Shown: positions 37,997 through 48,373 of the stretch, piece after piece
How the letters are laid out: each line of letters begins with the position of its first letter
How positions within the stretch are numbered: the first letter of the stretch is position 1
DNA from: an uncultured Acidobacteriia bacterium
GTDB lineage: Bacteria; Acidobacteriota; Terriglobia; Bryobacterales; Bryobacteraceae
Length of the DNA stretch: 64,000 bases
Assembly: GCA_903851195.1 (NCBI GenBank)
Contig: CAINNJ010000064.1
Coordinates: 124,001-188,000 of the forward strand
Direction of reading: 5' to 3'
Position numbers and translations under genes: made by a program
Notes under the pieces: generated by a model
Seen by the model: the letters and a program-made list of their open reading frames with translations, nothing else
Databases searched by the model: none
Told to the model about the DNA's origin: nothing

Positions 37997-40036
37997 ATGG
38001 CTTCTTATGAATCCGGGGCTGACAACCCGCTTCTCTCGGTCAACTATTCCATTCCGTTCGATCGCATTACAGCCGCGCACGTAGAACCGGGCGTTCGGCA
38101 ACTGATCGGCGATGCCGCTCGCCGGATTGCCGCGATCGTGGAAGACACGGCGCCGCGGACCTACGAAAATACCCTTCTCGCTCTGGAACAGGCAACGGAG
38201 AATCTGGATTTCGCGCTGGGCGTCGTCAGACATCTCGAAGCCGTGGCGACCAGCCCCGAGATGCGCGCGGCGTGGAATGCCGTAGAACCGGAATCGAGTG
38301 CGTTCTATTCTCAGATTCCCCTTAATGAAGGTCTCTGGCGGCAATTGAAGAGGTATGCCGAAACGTCCGAGGCGAAGGGGCTGACGGGCCCCAAACTCCG
38401 CTTTCTCACGAAAACGATCGACTCTTTCCGCCGGCATGGCGCGGACCTGGACGCGGCTGGTAAGGAGCGTCTGGCTGCAATCGACGTGGAACTCTCGCGC
38501 GTGACGACGAAGTTTTCCGAGAACGTTCTCGATTCGACCAACGCGTTCGAACTGATTATCGAAGACGAGGCAAAACTCAGCGGTCTGCCTCCGAGCGCGC
38601 GCGACGCCGCGAAGCAGAGCGCCGAGTCCAAGGGTGTCGCGGGCTGGCGCTTTACACTGCAGGCGCCGAGCTATGTTCCGGCGATTACTTACCTCGATGA
38701 CGAACAGATCCGCGAGCAACTGTACCGCGCTTTTTCGGGCCGCGCCACCGAACCCGAGCGCGACAATCGCCCGCTGATTGCCACTATTCTGGAACTGCGC
38801 CGCGAGAAAGCGCAACTGCTTGGTTTTGCCGACTTCGCCGACTTCGTCTTACAGGACCGGATGGCGCATCGCGGAGAACGCGCCGCGCGGTTTCTGGAAG
38901 AGCTGAAAGCGAAAACCGTTCCTTTCTACGAGAAGGAAAATGCCGCTCTGGAAGCTTTCGCCGGCCGCAAAGTGCAGCCCTGGGATATCAGCTACTACGC
39001 CGAAAAGCAGCGGCGCGCGCTCTACGATTTCGACGAAGAACAGCTACGGCCCTATTTTCCCGCGGGCAAGGTTGTGGACGGCATGTTCGATATCGTCCAG
39101 CGGCTGTATGGTATTCGCGTGGAAGCGCGCGACGGCGTGCCGCTCTGGCATCCCGATGTCCGGTATTACGAGGTAAAAGATCTCGACGGCGTGCTGCTCG
39201 GCGCTTTCTATGCCGACTGGTTTCCGCGGGAAACCAAGCGCGACGGGGCGTGGATGGACGCCTTCCTTACCGGTGTCGAGAAGCCGGAAGCGCCCGAGCC
39301 GCACCTCGGCTGTATTTGCGGTAATCTGACGCCGCCCATCGGCGATAAGCCCGCTCTTCTGACGCACCGCGAAGTCGAGACCATTTTCCACGAATTCGGG
39401 CATCTGCTCCATCACGTTCTCAGCCGCGTGCCCGTGAAAAGCCTGGCCGGCACGGCGGTGGCGTGGGATTTCGTGGAACTTCCCAGCCAGATCATGGAGA
39501 ACTGGTGCTGGGAGCGCCAGGCGCTGGACCTTTTCGCGCGGCACTATGAATCGGGCGCGCCGATACCCGAGGAACTGTTCGGGAAGATGGTGCGGGCGCG
39601 CACCTACCGCGGCGCGAATGTGCAGATGCGGCAACTTGGCTTCGGCATTGTCGATCTTCAGCTGCACCGCGAGTTCGACGCGTCCCGGGATGGCGACGTG
39701 GTGGCGTACTCACGCGCCATTCTGCAGTCGTTCGTCCCCGCCGAGTTGCCGGACAATTACGCGATGATCGCGTCGTTCTCGCATCTTTTCTCCAGCCCGG
39801 TCGGCTATGGCGCCGCTTATTACTCCTACAAATGGGCGGAAGTGCTGGACGCCGATGCGTTCACGCGCTTTCGGGATGAAGGCATCTTCAGCCCGGAAAC
39901 CGGCGCCGCTTTCCGGGAGAATATTCTCTCGAAGGGCGACAGCGAGGATCCCGCCGAGCTCTACAAGCGCTTCATGGGACGCGACCCCGATCCGGACGCT
40001 TTGCTCGTCCGGTCCGGTCTGATCGCCGTCGGCTGA
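37997..40036 (+). CDS. M3-family oligopeptidase (thimet-oligopeptidase-like, OpdA/PrlC type)
   Basis: 679 residues, close to E. coli oligopeptidase A. The zinc motif [10 protein letters not shown] (HExxH) and the following [29 protein letters not shown], with the third ligand Glu in FVELPSQ, are typical. It cleaves short peptides in the cytoplasm, for example processed signal peptides. Two starts are possible: GTG 37970, and ATG 37997, which I chose; neither has a clear ribosome-binding site. A small ATPase follows 14 nt later. Confidence 0.92.
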   Translation: MASYESGADNPLLSVNYSIPFDRITAAHVEPGVRQLIGDAARRIAAIVEDTAPRTYENTLLALEQATENLDFALGVVRHLEAVATSPEMRAAWNAVEPESSAFYSQIPLNEGLWRQLKRYAETSEAKGLTGPKLRFLTKTIDSFRRHGADLDAAGKERLAAIDVELSRVTTKFSENVLDSTNAFELIIEDEAKLSGLPPSARDAAKQSAESKGVAGWRFTLQAPSYVPAITYLDDEQIREQLYRAFSGRATEPERDNRPLIATILELRREKAQLLGFADFADFVLQDRMAHRGERAARFLEELKAKTVPFYEKENAALEAFAGRKVQPWDISYYAEKQRRALYDFDEEQLRPYFPAGKVVDGMFDIVQRLYGIRVEARDGVPLWHPDVRYYEVKDLDGVLLGAFYADWFPRETKRDGAWMDAFLTGVEKPEAPEPHLGCICGNLTPPIGDKPALLTHREVETIFHEFGHLLHHVLSRVPVKSLAGTAVAWDFVELPSQIMENWCWERQALDLFARHYESGAPIPEELFGKMVRARTYRGANVQMRQLGFGIVDLQLHREFDASRDGDVVAYSRAILQSFVPAELPDNYAMIASFSHLFSSPVGYGAAYYSYKWAEVLDADAFTRFRDEGIFSPETGAAFRENILSKGDSEDPAELYKRFMGRDPDPDALLVRSGLIAVG

Positions 40037-40050
40037 TATTCTGGGCTTGG

Positions 40051-40650
40051 ATGCTGCTCAAGATCCTCGCCCACCCGATTTTCACGAATCTGAACTTCCA
40101 CATGCCGATGCTGGTGGATCTTTCGCACCCGCTCATCATGTTGTCCGGTGAGAACGGGTCGGGAAAGTCGACCCTGCTTCACTCAATTCAGTACGCGCTG
40201 CGCAGCGAGGCTGCGCCGGGCTTTCTGTATACGATGGACTGGCGCGGAACGAAGCAGGGCAAAGTGTTTCTCTTTGACGCCGAACAGCACAATCCGCGCA
40301 TGCAGCTGGAGCTGTTTAAAGATCAGCCGGAAATGCTGGAATTTCTGCAGCTCGCGAGCCACGGGCAGGTGATGCTGGCCATGTTCCAGCAGAACTTCCC
40401 GGCGCTCGATCGCGGGATCACGCTGCTGCTGGACGAGCCGGAGATGGCGCTTTCCGTGTCCAACCAGCGCCGCATTCTGAAGATGATGATGGAACTGGTC
40501 GACAAGCGCGATTTCCGCATCATCTGCGCCACGCACTCGCCCGTCCTGCTGGACGCGCCCGAGACTTACGTGATCAATCTGGACCGCCACATTAACCGGA
40601 ATGTGGTCACGGAGTCGATGGGTGTCGAAGGCGCCAGCACCATTCAGTAG
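40051..40650 (+). CDS. Small ABC-like/AAA ATPase of unknown role
   Basis: 199 residues. Walker A GENGSGKST at about residues 33-41, Walker B ITLLLDEPEMALS and a switch His in ICATHSPVLLDAP. It resembles the minimal ATPase domain of SMC/RecF/OLD-like proteins, but the ABC signature LSGGQ is missing or replaced by LASHGQVM. No nuclease domain follows, and there is no operon partner other than the M3 peptidase. Confidence 0.7.
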   Translation: MLLKILAHPIFTNLNFHMPMLVDLSHPLIMLSGENGSGKSTLLHSIQYALRSEAAPGFLYTMDWRGTKQGKVFLFDAEQHNPRMQLELFKDQPEMLEFLQLASHGQVMLAMFQQNFPALDRGITLLLDEPEMALSVSNQRRILKMMMELVDKRDFRIICATHSPVLLDAPETYVINLDRHINRNVVTESMGVEGASTIQ

Positions 40651-40676
40651 CAGACAGCTACATTTCCAACGAGCAT

Positions 40677-40712
40677 AAAAAAAGCCGCGCTCCCCGTAGT
40701 GGGAAGCGCGGC
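40677..40712 (-). terminator. Rho-independent terminator of the TonB-receptor gene
   Basis: On the minus strand a 12-bp stem (GCCGCGCTTCCC with GGGGAGCGCGGC) is followed by seven T residues (A-run at 40677-40683). It lies 22 nt beyond the receptor stop. A textbook intrinsic terminator. Confidence 0.9.
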
Positions 40713-40734
40713 CAGAAGTAACTCCCGCTACAGG

Positions 40735-43700
40735 TCAGAAGTGGAGTTTCATCGCGAACTGCAGAATGCGCGGATCCGACGCGGTCAGGATTCGCCCGAA
40801 GTTCGAAGAACTCAGACTCGTCGTCGGATTGCTGAAGTTGCCGTGGTTGATCGAGTTGAATGCTTCCGCCCGAGCTTCCAGTTTGAAGCGTTCGAGGATC
40901 GGGAACGTGCGCGAGAGGGACATGTCGACGTTGACGATCACGGGACCGCTGATGGTGTCGCGCCCCAGATTCCCGAAGGTCTGCGCCGCGGGTGTTGCGT
41001 ACGCGCCCGGATTCAGCCACAGACCGCTGGAACCTACGCTGCGGGTATCGGAATACTGGCTGGTCCCCGCCTTATAGTCCGGACGATCGAGGCCAATGCC
41101 GGTCAGGGAAACGTCTTTGCCGAGAGTCACGTTCAGGGCGATGCCGCTGCGCACCGAGAAGATCGGCGCCAGTTGCCAGTCTTTGAGCACTTTGCCCGCA
41201 AAGCCGTTGCCGTGAATCGGGCTGGTCACAATCAGCGAGGTGTTGCTGTTGTGGCGCACGTCGAAGTTGCAGCGGCCGCGATCCTGCGCGCGACTGAAGG
41301 GGTTCATGTACTGTGAAGCCGCCAGTTCGCCGGTGAAATCGACGTCGCTGATGCAATGCGACCAGGTGTAGTTGCTGAGGAGGGTGAAGCCGTTCGCGAA
41401 GCGGTGCTGGATGCTGCCCAGCAGGCCGTTGTAGTTGCTGTTGCCGTTCTGGTCGCTTTGCGTGATGCTCGAATAGGCCGCTCCGGCGGTGGGGTTGGCC
41501 AGGTACAGCGGGCGACGCTGGTTCTCATTAGCCAGCGTGGCGCTTGCCGAGTAGACGGGCACGTTAATGTCCTCGCCTACCCAGAGATGGGTGGTCTTGT
41601 TACCCAGGTAGCTGAGGGAAGCCAGCCAGTTGGCGGTCAGTTGCCGCTGGTAGCTCACGTTCCACTGCGTCATGTAAGTGGGCTTGGTGGTGAGCGGCAT
41701 GTTGACGTAGACGCCGGCGGAGGCCGGGAAAACGGCGGTGCCGGGGAACGGATTGCCGCCCGGATAGCCCTGGTAGGGATTCGTCAGACCACCGGCCGGG
41801 GCCGGAATGTCGATGGCGGAGGCGTAGGGGGCGTTCGTGGTGAGACGCTCCGGATAGAAGAGTTCGGCGGTGTCGCGGAGAATGGCGGCGGACACACGCA
41901 GGGTCTGCTTGCCGTCGCCGGCCGGATCAAAGACCATGCCGAAACGCGGCGAGAACAGGGCGAGGTGACCCTTTGAGAAGGCTTTCGGAATATTGGGGTC
42001 GCCGTAGAACAACAGGCCCACCGGCGCATTTTTGAAAACGGAACTGCGCTGGCCCGCGTTGAATGCCGACTGGGAGAACGAGTCGCCGTTGGCGAAGTAA
42101 TCGTAAGCGGGAATCGAAGGCTCCCAGCGGATGCCGACATTTATGTTGATGCGCGAAGAGAGCTTGAAGCTGTCCTGCGCGTAGGCCGCGAAGACCGGCA
42201 CGCGCGTTGCGTTCTGCAGCGGATTGCTCTGCGCAAAATCGCTCAGCCTGCCCAGCATGAAGTCCGCCAGCGAATCCCCCGTGAACGTTCCGTTCGCGGT
42301 AAACGAACCGTTCTGCTGGTAGCCGTTGATGACATTCATCTGGTCGCGAATGAAGTTCACGCCAAATGCCATCTGATGGCGTCCGCGGATCACATCGACG
42401 TCGTCGGAATAGTGGAAGGAATTGACGTTGAAGTGTCCGGGCGCGCAGGTGCCGCAGCCGACGCTGAAGTAGTTGCTGACGGCGATCTGCACAAAGTTCG
42501 GAATGCCGCTGAACGTATTGATTCCCAGCGCTGTCGGGTTGGTGATGCCGGAAGCGACACCGCGGTTATCGCGCCGCCGCGTGACCGTGGCGTGCGCGGA
42601 ATTGACGATCGACGGGCTGACGGTAAACGTGTCGCCCAGCGTCAGGGTCTGCGCCCGCTCTTCGTTACCGGGAACGGTGGTGGTCAGCAGGTTTTTGCCG
42701 TCGTACACCGGCGGGTTCACATAACCGGAGGTGAAATAGCGGCCATAGATGGAGTGCCGCGCGCTCTGCACGTAATCGATGCGACCGATGTACTGATCTT
42801 CGTCGCCGGTCGTCGGAATGCCGTACGTCAGCTTGCCGCAGGGGTCGGCGGACTGCGGAACATATTTCTGAACGAAGTTCAGAGCCTGCGCATTAAAACG
42901 CGAGACGGGGATGATGTTGCCGGCGAAGATCGCGCCGGTATTGGCCGGATCGGCCAGGATTTTGGCCTTGCCGCCGGACACGCACGAGCCGGAATCGATG
43001 GCGCTGAAATCGCCCTGCAGCGTTGCCGCGGTGGGCACGAAACTGACGGTCTGCGGCGGGTCGCTGCGGTTGCGCGTCCCCTGGTAGCCGCCGAAGAAGA
43101 AGAGCTTGTCGCGTTTGATTCGGCCGCCGAACGTGCCGCCGAACTGATTGCGCTTCAGCGTGTCGTGCGCGGGCGCGAAGTAGTTGCGGGCGTTCACGTC
43201 GCCGTTGCGAAGAAACTCGAAGGCGTCGCCATGCCAGGCGTTGGTGCCGGATTTCGTCACGGCGTTCACCACGCCGCCGGGATGCAGACCGCTTCGGGCG
43301 GGCAGGCTGCTGGTCTGGACGCTGAATTCCTGCAGGGCGTCGGGGAACGGGATGGGCAGGTTCACGTTCGAGAACGAGTCGTTGTTGTCGCCGCCATCGA
43401 GCAGGTAATTGATGCCGTTGGCCTGACCGCCCGCCACGGAAATCGTGGTGGAACTGAAGAAGCTCTTGGTGCCGGTCATGCCGCCGCCGGGGGTGGTGAG
43501 AGCCGCGCCCGACAGCAGAATCAGCTGCGTCGGCTGGCGGCCGTTCAGCGGGAGATCCACAATGCGCTTTTCGTCGATCACCTGGGAGATGGTGGTTTCC
43601 CGTGTCTCGACCATGCCCGCGCTGGCGGTGACTTCCACGCTTTCGGAGACGGAACCGACCTGCATGATCACGTTGATGGTCACGTTGTTGCCGACCTGCA

Positions 43701-43992
43701 GTTCGATGCCGGACTGTTTATAGCCTTTGAAGCCCGGAGCGGAAACTTCCAGCTGATAAGGCCCGACCGGGAGATTGGAAAGTGTGTACCGGCCCTGGCC
43801 GTCGGAAACGGCCGTGCGGACCAGTTGCTTTTCCGTCTCGGTCATTTTGACCTGTGCGGCCGCGATGGCGCTGCCGCTCTGATCGGAGATGGTGCCGCTG
43901 GCCTCGGCGATCGCGACCGCCTGGCCGAATGCCGTGCCGGCGAAACTCAGGCACAGGCCGAAAAAGACTGCAAGTCGATCAACTCGGATCAT
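40735..43992 (-). CDS. TonB-dependent outer-membrane receptor with carboxypeptidase-regulatory-like domain
   Basis: 1085 residues. Signal peptide (LAVFFGLCLSFAGTAFG) then a beta-sandwich of the carboxypeptidase-regulatory/CNA-B type, residues about 30-110 (GTISDQSGSAIAAAQVKM, GRYTLSNLPVGPYQLEVSA); a plug region (DLPLNGRQPTQLILLSG); and a long barrel ending in the aromatic FAMKLHF expected for BAM recognition. This Oar-like architecture is hugely expanded in Acidobacteria and handles polysaccharide or peptide fragments. A TATAAT -10 and a CCCTATTAGGG palindrome precede the gene; a strong terminator follows. Confidence 0.93.
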   Translation of the reverse strand: MIRVDRLAVFFGLCLSFAGTAFGQAVAIAEASGTISDQSGSAIAAAQVKMTETEKQLVRTAVSDGQGRYTLSNLPVGPYQLEVSAPGFKGYKQSGIELQVGNNVTINVIMQVGSVSESVEVTASAGMVETRETTISQVIDEKRIVDLPLNGRQPTQLILLSGAALTTPGGGMTGTKSFFSSTTISVAGGQANGINYLLDGGDNNDSFSNVNLPIPFPDALQEFSVQTSSLPARSGLHPGGVVNAVTKSGTNAWHGDAFEFLRNGDVNARNYFAPAHDTLKRNQFGGTFGGRIKRDKLFFFGGYQGTRNRSDPPQTVSFVPTAATLQGDFSAIDSGSCVSGGKAKILADPANTGAIFAGNIIPVSRFNAQALNFVQKYVPQSADPCGKLTYGIPTTGDEDQYIGRIDYVQSARHSIYGRYFTSGYVNPPVYDGKNLLTTTVPGNEERAQTLTLGDTFTVSPSIVNSAHATVTRRRDNRGVASGITNPTALGINTFSGIPNFVQIAVSNYFSVGCGTCAPGHFNVNSFHYSDDVDVIRGRHQMAFGVNFIRDQMNVINGYQQNGSFTANGTFTGDSLADFMLGRLSDFAQSNPLQNATRVPVFAAYAQDSFKLSSRININVGIRWEPSIPAYDYFANGDSFSQSAFNAGQRSSVFKNAPVGLLFYGDPNIPKAFSKGHLALFSPRFGMVFDPAGDGKQTLRVSAAILRDTAELFYPERLTTNAPYASAIDIPAPAGGLTNPYQGYPGGNPFPGTAVFPASAGVYVNMPLTTKPTYMTQWNVSYQRQLTANWLASLSYLGNKTTHLWVGEDINVPVYSASATLANENQRRPLYLANPTAGAAYSSITQSDQNGNSNYNGLLGSIQHRFANGFTLLSNYTWSHCISDVDFTGELAASQYMNPFSRAQDRGRCNFDVRHNSNTSLIVTSPIHGNGFAGKVLKDWQLAPIFSVRSGIALNVTLGKDVSLTGIGLDRPDYKAGTSQYSDTRSVGSSGLWLNPGAYATPAAQTFGNLGRDTISGPVIVNVDMSLSRTFPILERFKLEARAEAFNSINHGNFSNPTTSLSSSNFGRILTASDPRILQFAMKLHF

Positions 43993-44007
43993 AAGCTTCT
44001 GTAATAA

Positions 44008-44027
44008 CCCCTATTAGGGCGATTATA
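44008..44027 (-). promoter_or_regulatory. -10 box and palindrome upstream of the TonB receptor
   Basis: On the minus strand TATAAT (44022-44027) is perfect, but no good -35 lies at 16-18 bp, which suggests activator dependence. CCCTATTAGGG (44009-44019) is a perfect dyad placed at the expected transcription start, so it might be an operator. The divergent spermidine-synthase-like gene starts at 44066. Confidence 0.5.
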
Positions 44028-44065
44028 TGGCACTACGATGTAAGGCTGTGTAAAAAAGTTACGGG

Positions 44066-46432
44066 GTGTATGATGCAGGGATTCTGATCCTCCTGTTCCT
44101 CGCCAGCGGCGTGTCGGCCCTGATCTATGAAGTGGTCTGGCTGCAGTTGCTGCAGCTCGTCATTGGTTCCTCGGCGGTTTCGATGGCGGTGCTGCTCGGC
44201 ACGTACATGGGCGGGTTATGTCTGGGCAGCGTGGGGTTCGCGCGCCTGTTTTCAAGGCAAGGGAATCCGCTGCGGGTCTATGCGGTGCTGGAAGCGGGCA
44301 CCGGAGTCTGTGGCCTGGCGGCGCTGGCCGGCCTGCCGCTGGTGGAGAACCTGTACTTTTCCGCCGCTGAAAACGGGATGGCCGGAATCGGTCTGCGGGG
44401 GCTCGCGTGCGCGGTGTGTCTGCTTCCCGCGACGATGCTGATGGGCGCGACACTGCCGGCGCTCGCCCGGTGCATCCGGGCGTCGTCCCTCGGTCTTTAC
44501 TATGCGGCGAATATCGCGGGCGGCGTTCTCGGTTGCCTGCTGTCCGGGTTTTGGTTGCTGCCCCGGTTCGACATGACGGTCGCCGTGTACGTCGCGGCCG
44601 GTTTGAACGGCGGCATCGCCGTGCTGGCACTGATCGCGTCCGGACGACACCGGGTTCCGGTTGGGGAGAAGCGGATGCCTGGCGAGTGTCAAAGGATTCC
44701 GCGGGCGGTCTTCGCGGTGACCGCTCTTTCCGGCTTTAGCGCTCTGGGCGCGGAGGTGATCTGGACGCGACTTCTCTCGCTCACGCTCGGCCCGACGGTG
44801 TACACGTTTTCGCTGATTCTTGCCGTGTTTCTCGCCGGACTTGGCATCGGGAGCGCCTTGGTGCCCGGACTGCTCGCCCGCTACCGGGGCCAAGCTCGCG
44901 GCTTCCTCGCGGCCAATCAGTTTTTGCTGCTCGGCGGTATTTGGTGGGCGGGATACCTGATTGCCGACCGCCTGCCGTGGTGGAACCGGGATACCTCCGT
45001 TCACGCCGAGCCGTGGCGCGGCTTCCTCTTCGATCTGGCGTGCAGCGCCGCCGCCTTGCTGCCGGCTGCGGTTCTGTGGGGCGCCAGTTTTCCGTTGGCC
45101 GTCCGAAGCGCCCTGCGGGAAGGTGAGGATTCGGGCCATGTGACCGGGGAGATCTACGCGGCCAACACGGCGGGCGCCATCGCCGGTGCGCTGCTGTTCA
45201 GTCTGGTAATGATCCCCTGGCTCGGGTCGCAGGATTCGGGGCGACTGCTGGTGGCTCTGACGGGAATCGCGGTTTTGACCGCTTGCGTCGCTTTGACCGG
45301 GTACGACGCCTGGCCGCGCCGCCGGATGCAGCTGGTTTTGGCACTGGCCACGGTGGCCGCGGTTTGGGCGATGCCCGCCATCCCCTGGAAGCTGATCGCC
45401 TTCGGCCGTCGTCTGTCTTTTGAAAACGGCCCGTGGAAGAACCTTTACACTGCGGAAGGCCGAAACTCTTCGATCGCTTATTCCGAATGGGTGGATAAGC
45501 GCCGTTTCTTCCACGTCGCCGGGAAGGTGGAAGCGTCGAGCACGCCGGCCGATATGCGTTTGCAACGGATGCTGGGACATGTTCCGGCGCTGCTCCATAC
45601 GAATCCGAATTCGGTTCTGATTGTCGGGTGCGGCGCAGGCGTGACGGCGGGGTCGTTTGTGGTGCATCCGGAAGTGCAGCGGATTACGCTGTGCGAGATT
45701 GAGCCTCTGATTCCGCCCGCCTCCGACCGTTTCTTCGGCAAGGAGAATCATGGCGTGGTCCGCGACCCGCGCACGCACCTTGTTTCCGACGACGCCCGGC
45801 ACTATGTCCGCACGGCGCGCGAGAAGTTCGACATCATTACCTCCGACCCGATTCATCCCTGGGTGAAAGGCGCCGCGAGTTTGTATTCGAAAGAGTATTT
45901 CGAGGCGTGCCGGGCGCATCTGAAACCCGGCGGGCTGGTCACGCAGTGGGTGCCGCTTTACAGCAGCGATTTCGAGACCGTGAAGAGCGAGATCGCGACG
46001 TTTTTCGAGGTCTTTCCGGATGCCGCCGTGTGGGGCAACGTGGATGATTTCGATCAGGGGTACGATCTGGTGCTGCTGGGATCCACCGGGCCACTGCGCA
46101 TCGATGTGGATGCGACGCAGGCGAGGGTGATGGCGGCGCCTCGGGTTGTCGAGTCGCTGGGTGAGGTGGGCTTCCGCTCGGCGGCCGATTTGCTGGGGAT
46201 GTACGCGTCGCGTCCGGCCGATCTGCGCGAGTGGCTGCGCGGGGCGGCGGTGAATCGCGACCGGAATCTGCGTCTGCAGTATCTGGCCGGGCTGTCGCTC
46301 AACCGGTCCGTGGCGGGAGCGATCTACGGGCAGATGCAGCAGCGCAGTCCGTTTCCCGAAGGGTTGTTCATCGGTTCGCCGGCGGGTATCGCGGCGGTCC
46401 GTAGAGTGTTCGACGCGTGGCGTTCGCTTTAG
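44066..46432 (+). CDS. Membrane-bound spermidine-synthase-like methyltransferase-fold protein
   Basis: 788 residues. Twelve or so hydrophobic helices fill residues 1-430, beginning LLFLASGVSALIYEVVWLQL and including ATMLMGATLPALARCI, which is typical of the MFS-like half of fused spermidine synthases. The C-terminal Rossmann domain has VLIVGCGAGVTAGSFVV, TLCEIEPLI, DDARHYV and FDIITSDPIHPWVKGAASLYS, resembling polyamine aminopropyltransferases. No proof of substrate. GTG start at 44066; it diverges from the TonB receptor. A related truncated protein lies at the left window edge. Confidence 0.85.
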   Translation: MYDAGILILLFLASGVSALIYEVVWLQLLQLVIGSSAVSMAVLLGTYMGGLCLGSVGFARLFSRQGNPLRVYAVLEAGTGVCGLAALAGLPLVENLYFSAAENGMAGIGLRGLACAVCLLPATMLMGATLPALARCIRASSLGLYYAANIAGGVLGCLLSGFWLLPRFDMTVAVYVAAGLNGGIAVLALIASGRHRVPVGEKRMPGECQRIPRAVFAVTALSGFSALGAEVIWTRLLSLTLGPTVYTFSLILAVFLAGLGIGSALVPGLLARYRGQARGFLAANQFLLLGGIWWAGYLIADRLPWWNRDTSVHAEPWRGFLFDLACSAAALLPAAVLWGASFPLAVRSALREGEDSGHVTGEIYAANTAGAIAGALLFSLVMIPWLGSQDSGRLLVALTGIAVLTACVALTGYDAWPRRRMQLVLALATVAAVWAMPAIPWKLIAFGRRLSFENGPWKNLYTAEGRNSSIAYSEWVDKRRFFHVAGKVEASSTPADMRLQRMLGHVPALLHTNPNSVLIVGCGAGVTAGSFVVHPEVQRITLCEIEPLIPPASDRFFGKENHGVVRDPRTHLVSDDARHYVRTAREKFDIITSDPIHPWVKGAASLYSKEYFEACRAHLKPGGLVTQWVPLYSSDFETVKSEIATFFEVFPDAAVWGNVDDFDQGYDLVLLGSTGPLRIDVDATQARVMAAPRVVESLGEVGFRSAADLLGMYASRPADLREWLRGAAVNRDRNLRLQYLAGLSLNRSVAGAIYGQMQQRSPFPEGLFIGSPAGIAAVRRVFDAWRSL

Positions 46433-46440
46433 AGCCCGCT

Positions 46441-47406
46441 TTAAAAACCCTGATTCAGAAGTCCCGCGAGCCGGTAGCCGGCCTTTGCCAGTTGTTGGCG
46501 GATGACCGGCATGGTGGCGTTCATGTAGTCGTCGCCGACGGTGACGTGCAGGGCTTCCACGGCGCTCCGGCCCACATTGCAGCCGGCTCGGTCCACCTGG
46601 CCCAGGGCCGGATCCGCCACCGGGATGGCCGGGTTCAGCTTGCCATAGGTCACCCGTGCGGAGATCTCGTGACCTTCCCAGGCCCAGGCGTTCACGTCGG
46701 TTTTCGCAGTGCCCCAGGCCTGCCAGTTCTTCCCGAATTCGCGGTCGAGACCGGCTCCGTACTGTTCTGCCGTCGCGTGATGCGCCGCGAGCTCCCGGGA
46801 GAGCAGTCTGTCGTCCCAGATGCCGTGCAGATTTTCCGGCTTCTCCTGGCCGAAAAACCCGATCCTGGTGCAGTTGCCGCCCTGGTCGTGATTGTCGCTA
46901 TCATGGAGGGGTTGGGACAGGTCGCCCATGAAGTGCACAAGATATCGAAGCGCTTTGGCCCGCTCGGCGCCGGGCTGGCTTTTGTCGCGCAGAATGCTCC
47001 ATTCGTAAGCAATTGCCGTTGTGACACAGCCGGGGCGATCCTTCCCGTCGATTGAAGGCCCGATCGGCTCGCACCAGCGGGATACATCCGTGTCACCCGG
47101 GCTGTTTTGTTTTGCGCCCAACGGAATGTCGACAAAGTGCCAGGTAAAGGTCTTGTCGACGCTCTTCATGTCGTCCGCCCAGGAAGCGACGTCGGCCATG
47201 GGATCTTCAAGACGATTCTGGCAGTACCGTTTCGCGGCGGGATCCAGCGGGTACGCCTGCAGCAGTTGATCCACCGCGGCGGAAGTGGCCGGCGTGAGAT
47301 GCGCGCGGGCAATCAGCCCGACCATTTGATGCCCGTCGCAGCCCCACCCGAACAGCGAACCGGAGAGCAGCGGGAGGCCGCAGAAAAGCGTGAGGAAGAG
47401 TCGCAT
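46441..47406 (-). CDS. S1/P1-type nuclease, secreted
   Basis: 321 residues. Signal peptide (LFLTLFCGLPLLSGSLF) followed by GWGCDGHQMVGLIA: the N-terminal Trp whose free amino group binds zinc in P1 nuclease would be Trp after cleavage, and the first His/Asp ligands are in DGHQ, MADVASWADD, and FMGDLSQPLHDSDNHDQGG (HxxxD-type). The trinuclear zinc enzyme degrades single-stranded nucleic acids and phosphoesters. Convergent with the spermidine-synthase-like gene (8 nt between stops). Confidence 0.93.
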   Translation of the reverse strand: MRLFLTLFCGLPLLSGSLFGWGCDGHQMVGLIARAHLTPATSAAVDQLLQAYPLDPAAKRYCQNRLEDPMADVASWADDMKSVDKTFTWHFVDIPLGAKQNSPGDTDVSRWCEPIGPSIDGKDRPGCVTTAIAYEWSILRDKSQPGAERAKALRYLVHFMGDLSQPLHDSDNHDQGGNCTRIGFFGQEKPENLHGIWDDRLLSRELAAHHATAEQYGAGLDREFGKNWQAWGTAKTDVNAWAWEGHEISARVTYGKLNPAIPVADPALGQVDRAGCNVGRSAVEALHVTVGDDYMNATMPVIRQQLAKAGYRLAGLLNQGF

Positions 47407-47466
47407 CAGAGGCCATTGTAGCCGCCGGTGCCGCTCCTGGTGGTTACGATTCCATTATTTCGCCCT

Positions 47467-48285
47467 TTACTTCACCTGCCGTCGCAGTGTAAACGCGTTC
47501 GCGCGGCCGTTTTCCCGTTCCAGTTTCTTCCAGTCATCCTGCACGTAGAGCAGTTTGCCGGTGATGTGATTGGAGCGTTCGGAGGCCAGGAACAGGGCCA
47601 GTTGTGTCTGCTTTTCCGGCAGCACGCCGCCGGTGAGACGGACCTGCTCGGCATCCTCCACCTCCGCCGTTCCGGCGCGGAGCCCGGCACGCAGAATGTC
47701 GTCCGTGATGCTGGTATAGCACTGCCCGGGGAAGAGCGAATTGATCTGCACGTTGTGATCGCGGTTTTCTTCCGCCAGACTCTCGGCGAATCGCGCCACG
47801 GCGGCCTGGGTGGCGGCGTAAGCGGCGAAATTGGCGCGTGGGGTGGCCGCGCCGGGGCCGGAAATCAGGATCATCTTGCCGGAGCGCCGCTTGACCATCT
47901 GCGGCAGGACCGCGCGGCAGCAGTTGAGAACGCCCAGCAGGTTGGTGTCGAAAACCTCCTGCCAGTCGCGGGGACGATTCTCGGAGAAAGGACCGATGGG
48001 ACCCTGGACGCCGGCGTTCGCCACCAAAACGTCCACTCCGCCCCAGGTGGAGTTCATTTTGTCGACGGCGGCAGACACCTGGTCGTAAGCGGAAACGTCG
48101 GCGCGGATCCGGATGGCCACGCCGCCCGCGTCTTCGATCTCCAGTTTGGTGACATCCAGTTCGCCCTGGCTGCGCCCGAGGAGCCCGACCCGGAAACCCG
48201 CTTTTGCGAAGCCGATGGAGAGTCTCTTGCCGATCCCGCGTCCGGCGCCGGTGATCAGAGCAGTTACGTTCTGCGTGGAAAGCAA
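47467..48285 (-). CDS. Short-chain dehydrogenase/reductase-like protein with altered active site
   Basis: 272 residues. The Rossmann signature TGAGRGIG (residues 12-19), VANAG (88-92) and Ser142/Tyr156 are present, but the Tyr-x3-Lys motif reads YAATQ: Gln160 replaces the catalytic/NADP-binding lysine. The spacing Ser142-Tyr156 is 13 residues. It may be inactive, use another mechanism, or act as a binding protein. A C-terminal tail ([11 protein letters not shown]) is basic. ATG at 48283-48285. Confidence 0.85.
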   Translation of the reverse strand: MLSTQNVTALITGAGRGIGKRLSIGFAKAGFRVGLLGRSQGELDVTKLEIEDAGGVAIRIRADVSAYDQVSAAVDKMNSTWGGVDVLVANAGVQGPIGPFSENRPRDWQEVFDTNLLGVLNCCRAVLPQMVKRRSGKMILISGPGAATPRANFAAYAATQAAVARFAESLAEENRDHNVQINSLFPGQCYTSITDDILRAGLRAGTAEVEDAEQVRLTGGVLPEKQTQLALFLASERSNHITGKLLYVQDDWKKLERENGRANAFTLRRQVK

Positions 48286-48373
48286 ACGGTTAGTCTATAC
48301 CTCAAATCCGGGCCACGCGCAGGCCAACTGGTCCGAACCGGACCGCATTCCGATCTGCGACCATGAATTCGGA

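Noticed and set aside
37856-38815. A 319-residue minus-strand ORF across the start of the M3 peptidase
   Set aside because: Shadow; the + frame holds conserved peptidase sequence and the zinc motif.
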